From positions 1-5,207 of the forward strand of contig JAFNVK010000140.1 in NCBI GenBank assembly GCA_017379815.1: DNA of 5,207 bases, given 5' to 3'. Of the stretch, positions 1-5,124 are shown piece after piece. The DNA comes from Clostridia bacterium (GTDB lineage: Bacteria; Bacillota; Clostridia; Oscillospirales; CAG-272). The notes under the pieces were generated by a model. That model searched no databases. It worked only from the letters and a program-made list of their open reading frames with translations, and was not told where the DNA came from. Both the position numbers and the translations under genes were made by a program. Numbering within the stretch: position 1 is the first letter of the stretch; each line of letters starts with the position of its first letter.

Positions 1-60
1 AGGAATTTTGCTATCCTGCCAAATGATGTAACTTTCCTTACAGGAAGATACGAAGCGCTC

Positions 61-160
61 AAACGAGATCCCGCGCGTCCTGCGGACGCACGCTTTTGCT
101 TGCTCGTTTCACTCGACCCGCAAAAGTTCGACTGCGGCTTCGCCTCCGCTCAGGATGACA
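61..160. repeat. Dispersed palindromic element (TCATCCTGAGCG type)
   Basis: The right end, read on the minus strand, begins TGTCATCCTGAGCGGAGGCG (160 to 141). From memory this is the start of a repeat scattered through many bacterial genomes; its translation gives the spurious HPERR/HPERS peptides often seen in automated annotation. The left part holds AAACGAG (61-67) paired with CTCGTTT (103-109), enclosing the hairpin GCGTCC-TGC-GGACGC (75-89). A GGC-TTC-GCC stem lies at 136-144. It is non-coding; whether it is mobilised by a REP-type transposase cannot be told here. Confidence 0.65.
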
Positions 161-190
161 GGGTGCAGGTAATGCGGCGGTTTGCCGACT

Positions 191-374
191 CCTCATCCAC
201 CGCTGCCGCGGTCCCCCTTCTCCCACAGGAGAAGGCATTGGTTTGCGCGGCGTTTTACCTTTGTGCGTAGCCGCATAAAGGGACGTCACATTGTAGAAAT
301 TGATTGTTGCAGGCATGGAATTTAGTAGCCTTCTCCAGTGGGAGAAGGTGGCACCCGTAGGGTGACGGATGAGG
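191..374. repeat. Inverted pair of about 46-bp double-hairpin modules
   Basis: Module 328-374 (plus sense) has the hairpin CCTTCTCC/GGAGAAGG (329-348) and then CACCC-GTA-GGGTG (352-364), ending GGATGAGG. The reverse complement of 191-236 aligns to it nearly end to end, with the same first hairpin and the same GGATGAGG end but a diverged middle. The two modules face inward across 91 nt. That spacer carries its own hairpin: CCTTT-G-TGCG (258-267) pairs with CGCA-T-AAAGG (272-281), with one G-T pair and a TAGC loop. The design resembles small palindromic REP/MITE-like elements. No transposase is present. Confidence 0.75.
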
Positions 375-400
375 TGTTCCAAAGTGAGACTATCCCGTGT

Positions 401-427
401 AGGGGGCCGCCGTCTGTGACGGCCCCT
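401..427. repeat. GC-rich hairpin, possible dispersed repeat
   Basis: GGGG (403-406) pairs with CCCC (423-426), and CCGTC (410-414) pairs with GACGG (418-422) around a TGT loop, leaving a 3-nt bulge. An alternative fold pairs GGGGCC (403-408) with GGCCCC (421-426). It has no U-tract and lies beyond the operon terminator, so I read it as another small palindromic repeat rather than a terminator. Confidence 0.45.
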
Positions 428-460
428 GCACGAGCAAGCGAAAACTCCCCTCCGCCGCAC

Positions 461-492
461 AAAAAAAGGAAGCACGTTGTTCGCACTTCCTT
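461..492 (-). terminator. Intrinsic terminator of the rsmB-rlmN-PASTA-rsgA operon
   Basis: On the minus strand, AAGGAAG (492 to 486) pairs with CTTCCTT (472 to 466). There are two inner mismatches and a further CG/CG closing pair around an AACAA loop. The 3' arm runs straight into a T-tract (seven T in a row at 467-461). This is the classic stem plus U-tract form, oriented for transcription coming out of rsgA, whose stop is about 100 nt upstream. Confidence 0.75.
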
Positions 493-535
493 CCATGGGT
501 AGCTATTCTTTTTGTTTGGGGAGTTTTGGGGGAGC

Positions 536-565
536 TCGAGGGGTCTTTTTCAAAAGACCCCTCGA
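536..565. terminator. Perfect 14-bp hairpin just after rsgA
   Basis: TCGAGGGGTCTTTT (536-549) and AAAAGACCCCTCGA (552-565) form a perfect 14-bp stem with a 2-nt loop, 26 nt beyond the rsgA stop. The stem contains T/A runs, but neither strand has a clean U-tract after it. It may be a weak bidirectional terminator, an mRNA 3'-end stabiliser or a dispersed palindrome. It sits upstream of the stronger terminator at 461-492. Confidence 0.55.
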
Positions 566-591
566 ATAAATCGCGCTCCCGTATCCTTACG

Positions 592-1575
592 TCACCACTT
601 CGTTTTCTTCTTTAAGACCTCGTAGAGCGAGAGGAAGCTTTGGTGGCGTGATGGAGAAATGTCGCCGCGGTGCATGGCGTCGAGAATGGCGCAGCCCTGC
701 TCCTTGGTGTGCGAGCATTTGGTGAAGCGGCATTCCCCGATGTAAGGGCGGAACTCGCGGAAGGTCTCGGGCAGGTCCTCCTTGTCAAAGAAGTCGAAGC
801 GCTCGAAATCCAGCATCGTAAAGCCCGGGGTGTCGGCCAAAAATCCACCCTCCCCCGTTTCGGAAAGCGGATACAGCTCCACGCGGCGCGTGGTGTTTTT
901 GCCGCGCTCGATCCGTCGGCTGATCTCGCCCGTTTCCAGGGAGAGCGACGGAAAAAGACGGTTGAGCAGCGTGGATTTGCCCACGCCCGACGCGCCCGAG
1001 AAGGCCGCGATCCTGCCGCCGAGATTTTCCTTGATGTATGCCGAAAGCGCGTCCAGATCGTCCGCACAGTCGCGCCCAAGCGCAAAGGCCGAAAAGCCCG
1101 CGCGCGCATAAAGCGTTTTGTAGGCGTCCGCCGCCTCGGGGGCAAGCTCGCGCTTGGTGATGACCAAAACCGGCTCGATGCCGTGAAACTCCGCAATGCT
1201 GATCAGCTTGTCCACCGTTTCGAGAACGGGATCGGGAGAGGCGGCCGCCAGCGTGACGAAGAGCAGGTCAAGATTGGCCATGGGCGGACGGATCAGCGCG
1301 TTCTTGCGTTCGCAGATACGCTCCACCGCGATGGCCGTGCCGTCGGGAGAGGGGATCGCCTCGCCATCCGCAAGGGAAAAGGAGCTGTCGTCGTAGCTGA
1401 CCTCAACGAGATCCCCCACGAGAAGCTCGCCCTTGCGGCGAAGCACGCCTCTGGCCTGCGCCACCACGGTTTTGCCCATAAGCGGATGGGCTTTTTCGTC
1501 CTCCTCGCGGTGAAGATAGACTGTAAAGCGTCCGCCGACGCTCCCGATCACTCTGCCAATGCATTGATAGGTCAT
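592..1575 (-). CDS. rsgA: Ribosome small-subunit-dependent GTPase RsgA (YjeQ/YloQ family)
   Basis: RsgA is a circularly permuted GTPase that binds the 30S subunit late in assembly and checks the decoding centre. The 327-residue product has the full domain order. An OB-fold spans about residues 1-90. The permuted G domain follows, with G4 at 140-143 (TKRE), the P-loop GASGVGKST at 194-202, switch I RGKNTTRR at about 224-231 and G3 DTPG at 248-251. The C-terminal zinc site has Cys282, Cys287, His289 and Cys295 in the usual CxxxxCxHxxxxxC spacing. At 327 residues it is somewhat longer than the roughly 300 of B. subtilis RsgA. G4 is usually NKxD and switch I usually carries a His where Asn is found here; both are noted as findings. 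The ATG is 23 nt after the PASTA gene stop, with AAAGG and AGGAG just upstream, suggesting translational coupling. The stop is TGA. The identity is secure. Confidence 0.97.
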   Translation of the reverse strand: MTYQCIGRVIGSVGGRFTVYLHREEDEKAHPLMGKTVVAQARGVLRRKGELLVGDLVEVSYDDSSFSLADGEAIPSPDGTAIAVERICERKNALIRPPMANLDLLFVTLAAASPDPVLETVDKLISIAEFHGIEPVLVITKRELAPEAADAYKTLYARAGFSAFALGRDCADDLDALSAYIKENLGGRIAAFSGASGVGKSTLLNRLFPSLSLETGEISRRIERGKNTTRRVELYPLSETGEGGFLADTPGFTMLDFERFDFFDKEDLPETFREFRPYIGECRFTKCSHTKEQGCAILDAMHRGDISPSRHQSFLSLYEVLKKKTKW

Positions 1576-1585
1576 GCGTTTGTTT

Positions 1586-1595
1586 CCTTTCTCCT
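1586..1595 (-). promoter_or_regulatory. Ribosome binding site of rsgA
   Basis: AGGAGAAAGG (1595 to 1586) holds two purine-rich cores, AGGAG and AAAGG, 10 to 15 nt before the ATG at 1575 and just after the PASTA stop. The long spacing suggests reliance on ribosomes arriving from the PASTA gene. Confidence 0.65.
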
Positions 1596-1598
1596 GTT

Positions 1599-2315
1599 CT
1601 ACGGGTCGCTTTCGGTCGCCACGTAGACGGTTATTTTCGTTTCTTGTTCGACCAGCGTCCCTGCCACAAGGCTTTGCCCGATCACCCTTCCCGAGGGCTC
1701 GGGCGAAGGGGTCTCGATCACCTCGTCCACCGCAAGTCCCGCGCGCCAGAGAAGCATCAGTGCCTCGGCACGGGAGAGGCCGCGCAGATCGGGAACGCGC
1801 ACCTCGCGCACGGGGTCTCCCGAGGATACGGTAAGCCGCACTCGGCTTCCCTTTGGCACGCGCGTGCCTGCCGAGGGCTGCATGGAAAGTACCCTTCCCG
1901 AGGGGTAGCCCTGCCCCTCCGTTTCCTTGACCGTGACGTCGGCCGAAAGACCAAGCGCCAAAAGGCGCGCCTCAGCGCTCTTTTGGTCCATACCGAGAAG
2001 GTCGGGCAAGGGGACGCTCTCCTCGCCGAGACTGACCGTGAGGCGCACGCGGCAGATGGGATAGGCATCGGTCAGCTTGCGCAAGCTGCCCGCCGCGGGC
2101 TCTTGCGAGAGCACCGTGCCCGCAGGCGCGGGATCGTGGCGGTAGAGGATCTCGGTCTCCATCCAATCGGCAAATTCCGCGTTCTCGAGGGCGTCGCCGC
2201 AATATTGCGGGATCTCCACGCGCGTTTCCTTGACGCCGCGCGGCACAAAGAGCAGGTCAAAGCTCAGCCACGCACTGCAAAGGGCAAGCAGGCAGGCCGT
2301 CACCGCATATCGCAT
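1599..2315 (-). CDS. Membrane-anchored triple-PASTA protein without a kinase domain
   Basis: This 238-residue protein begins with one hydrophobic segment (about residues 4-24), probably a signal anchor. Three PASTA-like repeats follow: about 33-97 (divergent, with GTVLSQEPAAGS at 66-77), 101-166 (best match: VPLPDLLGM start, GRVLSMQPSAGT centre, VRLTVSSG end) and 173-234 (VPDLRGLSRAEAL start; centre degenerate, lacking the usual Pro). PASTA domains bind muropeptides or peptidoglycan and normally form the extracellular part of PrkC/Stk1 kinases or class A/B PBPs. No kinase or transpeptidase domain is present. The gene lies between rlmN and rsgA, exactly where prpC-prkC sits in many Firmicutes, so a truncated or kinase-less PrkC derivative is the simplest reading (inference). 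The start is well supported by AAAGGAGG 8 nt upstream of ATG. The stop is TAG. A role in cell-envelope sensing or binding is likely but unproven. Confidence 0.9.
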   Translation of the reverse strand: MRYAVTACLLALCSAWLSFDLLFVPRGVKETRVEIPQYCGDALENAEFADWMETEILYRHDPAPAGTVLSQEPAAGSLRKLTDAYPICRVRLTVSLGEESVPLPDLLGMDQKSAEARLLALGLSADVTVKETEGQGYPSGRVLSMQPSAGTRVPKGSRVRLTVSSGDPVREVRVPDLRGLSRAEALMLLWRAGLAVDEVIETPSPEPSGRVIGQSLVAGTLVEQETKITVYVATESDP

Positions 2316-2323
2316 ACACGCGT

Positions 2324-2331
2324 CCTCCTTT
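2324..2331 (-). promoter_or_regulatory. Ribosome binding site of the PASTA gene
   Basis: AAAGGAGG, 8 nt before the ATG at 2315. This near-perfect site shows the short PASTA protein has its own designed start and is not merely the tail of a frameshifted kinase gene. Confidence 0.85.
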
Positions 2332-2368
2332 GTTCGTTGGGTATGTAGACGCGGAATGAAAAAACGGC

Positions 2369-3433
2369 TTACGTTTGGTTCTGACGGTTGCGGCGAAGCT
2401 GGCCGCAGGAGGCGTTGATGTCAGCCCCCAGCTTTCGGCGGACGGTCGCGCGAATGCCGCGGGACTCCAGCACCTTGGCAAAGGTCGCCACGGCGGCCTT
2501 GCCCGAGCGGCGGAAGCCTGTCTCGTCCACCTCGTTGACCGGGATCAGATTGACGTGTATGGGCATGGTCTCCTCGCGCGTGCGCAGATGGCGGTTGAGC
2601 ACGAGGGCCAGCTTTTCGGCCAAAGCAGGAGAATCGTTCTTCCCTGCGATCAGCGTGTATTCAAAGGAAATGCGGCGCCCCGTGCGCGCAAAATACACGC
2701 GGCAGGCGTCGAGCAGCTCGTCCACGCCCCAGCGGTTGTTGATGGGCATGATGGCCGAGCGCGTTTCGTCGTCGGGCGCGTGGAGCGACACCGAGAGCGT
2801 GATGGCAAGCGCCTCTTGGGAAAGCTGCAGGATGCGGTCCACAAGGCCGCAGGTGGAAAGCGAGATGTGTCGGGCGCCGATGTTGAGCCCCTGCTCGCAG
2901 GTGACCAGATGCAAAAAGCGAAGCACGTTGTCGTAGTTGTCCAGCGGCTCGCCAATGCCCATCATCACGATGTTGGAGATGCGCTCGCCCAGATCCTTTT
3001 GCGCGGCGATCACCTGCCCCAAAAGCTCGCCCGGGGTAAGATCGCGCACGCGTCCGCCAATGGTGGAGGCGCAGAACTTGCAGCCCATGCGGCAGCCCAC
3101 CTGGGAGGAGATGCAGACCGTGTTGCCGTGGTCGTAGCGCATGACCACGCTCTCCACGCAGTTGCCGTCGGCAAGCGCAAAGAGATACTTGACCGTGCCG
3201 TCAAGCGAGGACACCAGCTTTTGCTCCACGACGGGAAGATGATAGGAAAAGCTCTCTGCCAGCTTTTGCCTAAGGCTCTTGCCAAGGGTGGTCACCTCGT
3301 CGGGAGAGACGCCCTTGTGCAGCTGCGGAAAGAGCTGGGCGGCGCGGTATTTCGGCTCTCCCACCGAGAGCATCCACGCTTCAAGCTCGGATGGCGTAAG
3401 GGAGAGCAGCTCCCGTTTTTCCGTTTGCTCCAT
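2369..3433 (-). CDS. rlmN: Dual-specificity rRNA/tRNA adenine-C2 methyltransferase RlmN
   Basis: RlmN is a radical-SAM enzyme that makes 2-methyladenosine at 23S rRNA A2503 and at A37 of some tRNAs. The 354-residue product has the iron-sulfur motif CxxxCxxC at Cys114, Cys118 and Cys121 (QVGCRMGCKFCAS). It has Cys107 at the place of the resolving cysteine and Cys343 in NASCGQL as the methyl-carrying cysteine near the C-terminus. The GIGEPLDN SAM-binding segment lies at 159-166, and the conserved CVES segment at 92-95. Length is normal for the family (about 345-385). The ATG is preceded by AAAGGAGA with 7 nt spacing, and the stop is TAA. It follows rsmB by 153 nt and precedes the PASTA gene by 53 nt. 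All catalytic residues I know of are present, so activity is expected. Cfr is excluded by the RlmN-type N-terminal region and the housekeeping locus. Confidence 0.98.
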   Translation of the reverse strand: MEQTEKRELLSLTPSELEAWMLSVGEPKYRAAQLFPQLHKGVSPDEVTTLGKSLRQKLAESFSYHLPVVEQKLVSSLDGTVKYLFALADGNCVESVVMRYDHGNTVCISSQVGCRMGCKFCASTIGGRVRDLTPGELLGQVIAAQKDLGERISNIVMMGIGEPLDNYDNVLRFLHLVTCEQGLNIGARHISLSTCGLVDRILQLSQEALAITLSVSLHAPDDETRSAIMPINNRWGVDELLDACRVYFARTGRRISFEYTLIAGKNDSPALAEKLALVLNRHLRTREETMPIHVNLIPVNEVDETGFRRSGKAAVATFAKVLESRGIRATVRRKLGADINASCGQLRRNRQNQT

Positions 3434-3440
3434 GTCGGGA

Positions 3441-3448
3441 TCTCCTTT
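3441..3448 (-). promoter_or_regulatory. Ribosome binding site of rlmN
   Basis: AAAGGAGA, 7 nt before the ATG at 3433, fixes the start codon. Confidence 0.85.
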
Positions 3449-3470
3449 CTCGTTCAGTATGTGTGTGAAA

Positions 3471-3490
3471 TCGGCAAGCTATGTTGCCGA
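3471..3490. other. Small hairpin in the rsmB-rlmN gap
   Basis: TCGGCAA (3471-3477) pairs with TTGCCGA (3484-3490) around a 6-nt loop. On the minus strand the stem is followed by only three T, so at best it is a weak terminator or processing site between rsmB and rlmN. It lies about 40 nt before the rlmN start. Confidence 0.4.
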
Positions 3491-3496
3491 AAATTT

Positions 3497-3616
3497 GTCA
3501 GTCTTTTTTCAAAACGGCGTAATCAAGAGCCGGCAGCTCGGTCAGTGCCGCTGCAGTACCGCGTAATAAAAGAGCAGGCAGCTCAGTCAGTGCCGTTGCA
3601 GTACCGCGTAGTAAAA
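3497..3616 (-). repeat. 45-bp tandem repeat covering the rsmB 3' end and stop codon
   Basis: On the minus strand, copy 1 (3616 to 3572) contains the last rsmB codons, the TGA stop and a 15-nt spacer. Copy 2 (3571 to 3527) matches it at 41 of 45 positions by my count. Copy 3 (3526 to 3497) is partial and diverged, and is offset by 44 rather than 45 bases. Each copy encodes a version of the same tail: FYYAVLQRH-stop, FYYAVLQRH-stop and DYAVLKKD-stop. The spacers after stops 1 and 2 contain a small GAGC/GCTC inverted repeat. The array looks like slippage or unequal exchange at the end of rsmB. Copy 3, with a Lys-rich end more like the usual RsmB terminus, may be the original end of the gene (inference). 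Confidence 0.9.
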
Positions 3617-4861
3617 TCCATCTGTGCCGTCCGTGTCGGGATAGAGCGTGCGCTCGCGCAGGAGGGTAAACTCGCCGTGCGTGCGCAGAAAGGCGGCCAC
3701 GTTCTCGCCGTTCTCCTCGGGAAGGAGCGTGCAGGTGGAATAGACCAGACGTCCGCCCGGCTTGAGAAAGCGCGAGGCGTTTTGCAAAATGGCGCTCTGG
3801 ATCCCCGGGAGCGCCTCGCTCTGCTTGGGGTCCTTGTAGCGAAGCTCCGGCTTTTTGGCAAAGACACCAAAGCCCGAGCAGGGCACGTCGCAAAGCACGC
3901 GGTCGAAGCTTTCCGTCCATTCGGTCTTTTCCGCTCTCGCGTCGCGCGCCTCGGTGGTCAGTATGGAGATGCCAAGCCGTGCGGCACCGCTCTCGACCAG
4001 GGAAAGCTTGTTTTGGTGCAGGTCGCAGGAAAGAACGCTTCCTGCGTTGCCCATGCGGATCGCTATGCCAAAGGATTTTGAGCCGGGGCAGGCGCAGGTA
4101 TCCAGCACCGTCATTCCGCATTTCGCGTCAAGTGCCTTGACGCAAAGCTGGGAGGCCTCGTCCTGCACGAAGAATTCGCCTTGTGCAAATCCGGGAAGTG
4201 AGGTAACGGGTGCGGATGGGAGACGGATGCCGTCCTCGCTCTCGCGCGTAGGCTCGGCCGCGTATCCCGCCTCGCGCAGACGCGAAAGAAGCGCCTCGCG
4301 GCTCGTGCGCAGGGTATTGACGCGGAGCGTCAGGGGAGAGGGGCGGTTGAAGGCATCCAGCAGGTTTTTTGCGCGCTCCATGCCGAAGGCGGAGAGAAAG
4401 CGCGCACAGATCTCCTTGCCGAAGGAATAGTTGACCGAGAGATAGCCGATCGGGTCGCTTTCGGGATCGGGGAGGGAGAAGCGCTTGCCCCGTCGGAGAT
4501 GCTCCCGAAGAATGGCGTTGACAAAGCCGCGCGTGCGGCGGGGCGCCAAGGCAACCGTCTCGTTGACGGCGGCGTGGTCGGGAACGCGGTCGAGGTATTG
4601 GAGCTGATAGAGGCCGAGCAGGAGGAGAAGGTGCGTGCGCCCGTCCAGCTCCTCGAGGGGACGATCGGAAAGGCCCTTGAGGATATGCTCAAGGGTAAGC
4701 TTGCGCTCGATGACGCCATAGACGAGGGCGGTAAGGAGACCGCGGTCGGCATCCGAGAGAGGATTGCGCTTGATGGCGGTATCGAGAGCGATATTGGAAT
4801 ATTGCTCGGCGCCGAACTGCTTTTCCAGCACGGCAAGCGCCAATGCGCGAACGGTTTCCAT
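3587..4861 (-). CDS. rsmB: 16S rRNA (cytosine-967-C5) methyltransferase RsmB
   Basis: RsmB methylates C967 of 16S rRNA using SAM. The 424-residue protein has a NusB-like RNA-binding domain (about residues 3-125, with the typical YSNIALDTAI and LVYGVIERKLTL segments) and a Rossmann methyltransferase domain from about 140 onward. SAM motif I is DTCACPGSKSF at 254-264, where families usually have APGGKT. Motif IV is DVPCSGFG at 325-332 with Cys328, which helps release the product. Motif VI is YSTCT at 374-378 with catalytic Cys377. Length fits the family (about 430-450). The start follows AAAGGAGA with 5 nt spacing. It is the first gene of the cluster visible here; the usual upstream neighbours fmt and def are not in the window, and repeats lie upstream instead. 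The 3' end is odd: the last 10 codons and the TGA stop lie in a 45-bp tandem repeat, so the C-terminus (AVLQRH) may be secondary. Function is secure. Confidence 0.97.
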   Translation of the reverse strand: METVRALALAVLEKQFGAEQYSNIALDTAIKRNPLSDADRGLLTALVYGVIERKLTLEHILKGLSDRPLEELDGRTHLLLLLGLYQLQYLDRVPDHAAVNETVALAPRRTRGFVNAILREHLRRGKRFSLPDPESDPIGYLSVNYSFGKEICARFLSAFGMERAKNLLDAFNRPSPLTLRVNTLRTSREALLSRLREAGYAAEPTRESEDGIRLPSAPVTSLPGFAQGEFFVQDEASQLCVKALDAKCGMTVLDTCACPGSKSFGIAIRMGNAGSVLSCDLHQNKLSLVESGAARLGISILTTEARDARAEKTEWTESFDRVLCDVPCSGFGVFAKKPELRYKDPKQSEALPGIQSAILQNASRFLKPGGRLVYSTCTLLPEENGENVAAFLRTHGEFTLLRERTLYPDTDGTDGFYYAVLQRH

Positions 4862-4866
4862 ACGAT

Positions 4867-4874
4867 TCTCCTTT
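4867..4874 (-). promoter_or_regulatory. Ribosome binding site of rsmB
   Basis: AAAGGAGA, 5 nt before the ATG at 4861, fixes the start codon. Confidence 0.8.
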
Positions 4875-4921
4875 CCGATGGAATGATGATGACATTGAGC
4901 CGCAGGTGGGGCGTGTTGCCT

Positions 4922-5003
4922 CGCGCGTTAGCGCGTTTGCAGCCCCCACGCAAGTGGGCGCCCATCCAAGGCGCGCAGCCTTGGTCGCGCTCCGCAGAGC
5001 GCG
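4922..5003. repeat. Run of four consecutive small perfect hairpins
   Basis: Four perfect stems follow each other: CGCGC/GCGCG (4922-4935, loop GTTA), CCCAC/GTGGG (4945-4958, loop GCAA), CCAAGGC/GCCTTGG (4966-4984, loop GCGCA) and CGCGCTC/GAGCGCG (4986-5003, loop CGCA), the last followed by six A on the plus strand. Stem sequences differ while size and spacing are alike. This matches the build of composite intergenic repeats in clostridial genomes. It lies 60-140 nt upstream of rsmB and could form leader RNA structure if transcribed. Confidence 0.65.
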
Positions 5004-5031
5004 AAAAAACCTCGGCGTTTCTCTTTTGGTA

Positions 5032-5069
5032 ACTTTTCTCTTTGCGCCCGCGGTGTCAAAGAGAAAAGT
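5032..5069. repeat. Perfect 13-bp stem hairpin with GC-rich loop
   Basis: ACTTTTCTCTTTG (5032-5044) pairs perfectly with CAAAGAGAAAAGT (5057-5069) around a 12-nt loop containing CCGCGG. There is no U-tract on either strand, so a simple intrinsic terminator is unlikely. A partial direct copy of the left arm (TTCTCTTTT, 5019-5027) lies just before it. It is probably part of a dispersed intergenic repeat. Confidence 0.6.
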
Positions 5070-5124
5070 GGCTAAGAGCGTTGAAAAGGAATGTGTCTAT
5101 TGCCTTTGGGCGGAATTTACGTTA

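Larger units (their letters stand above)
1..591. other. Gene-free, repeat-rich region downstream of rsgA
   Basis: I see no credible gene here. From left to right it holds about 60 nt with only a weak hairpin (TTCCT/AGGAA, 34-46), the palindromic element at 61-160, the inverted module pair at 191-374 with a central hairpin at 258-281, a GC-rich hairpin at 401-427 and the two terminator-like hairpins. The conserved downstream neighbours of rsgA (rpe, thiamine pyrophosphokinase) are absent from this side within the window. The one long reading frame (59-496, minus) runs through the repeats and is not a gene. Confidence 0.75.

Noticed and set aside
59..496. 145-residue reading frame on the minus strand
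   Set aside because: It runs through the terminator, the inverted modules and the dispersed repeat, is very Arg-rich with no domain, and contains the HPERR peptide typical of translated intergenic repeats.
2238..2315. Lipoprotein signal in the PASTA protein (Cys8 or Cys13)
   Set aside because: The residues before each Cys (VTAC, LALC) do not give a good lipobox with the usual n-region charge; Ala before Cys8 comes too early for a signal peptide. A signal anchor fits better.
670..2348. Long plus-strand frames at 670-1626 and 1644-2348
   Set aside because: Antisense shadows of rsgA and the PASTA gene; no recognisable domain, low-complexity Arg/Ala/Gly composition.
3434..3510. Internal promoter for rlmN (CTGACA and CATACT on the minus strand)
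   Set aside because: The two hexamers are not at a suitable spacing from each other and the matches are weak.
3498..3589. UGA recoding extending RsmB through the repeat copies
   Set aside because: rsgA also ends at TGA, tryptophan is encoded by TGG, and the frame is lost before copy 3, so standard code 11 stops are the simpler reading.
2375..4081. 568-residue open frame on the plus strand
   Set aside because: It lies antisense to rlmN and rsmB, spans their gap, shows no family features and is an expected by-product of GC-rich codon use on the other strand.
3498..4121. 207-residue minus-strand frame ending at the third rsmB tail copy
   Set aside because: It is out of frame with rsmB until the tandem repeats, so it is not a longer RsmB; only its last residues (DYAVLKKD) are meaningful, as a possible ancestral tail.
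4499..5032. 177-residue plus-strand frame overlapping the rsmB 5' end
   Set aside because: Antisense to the NusB domain of rsmB and then runs through the hairpin cluster; no family resemblance.
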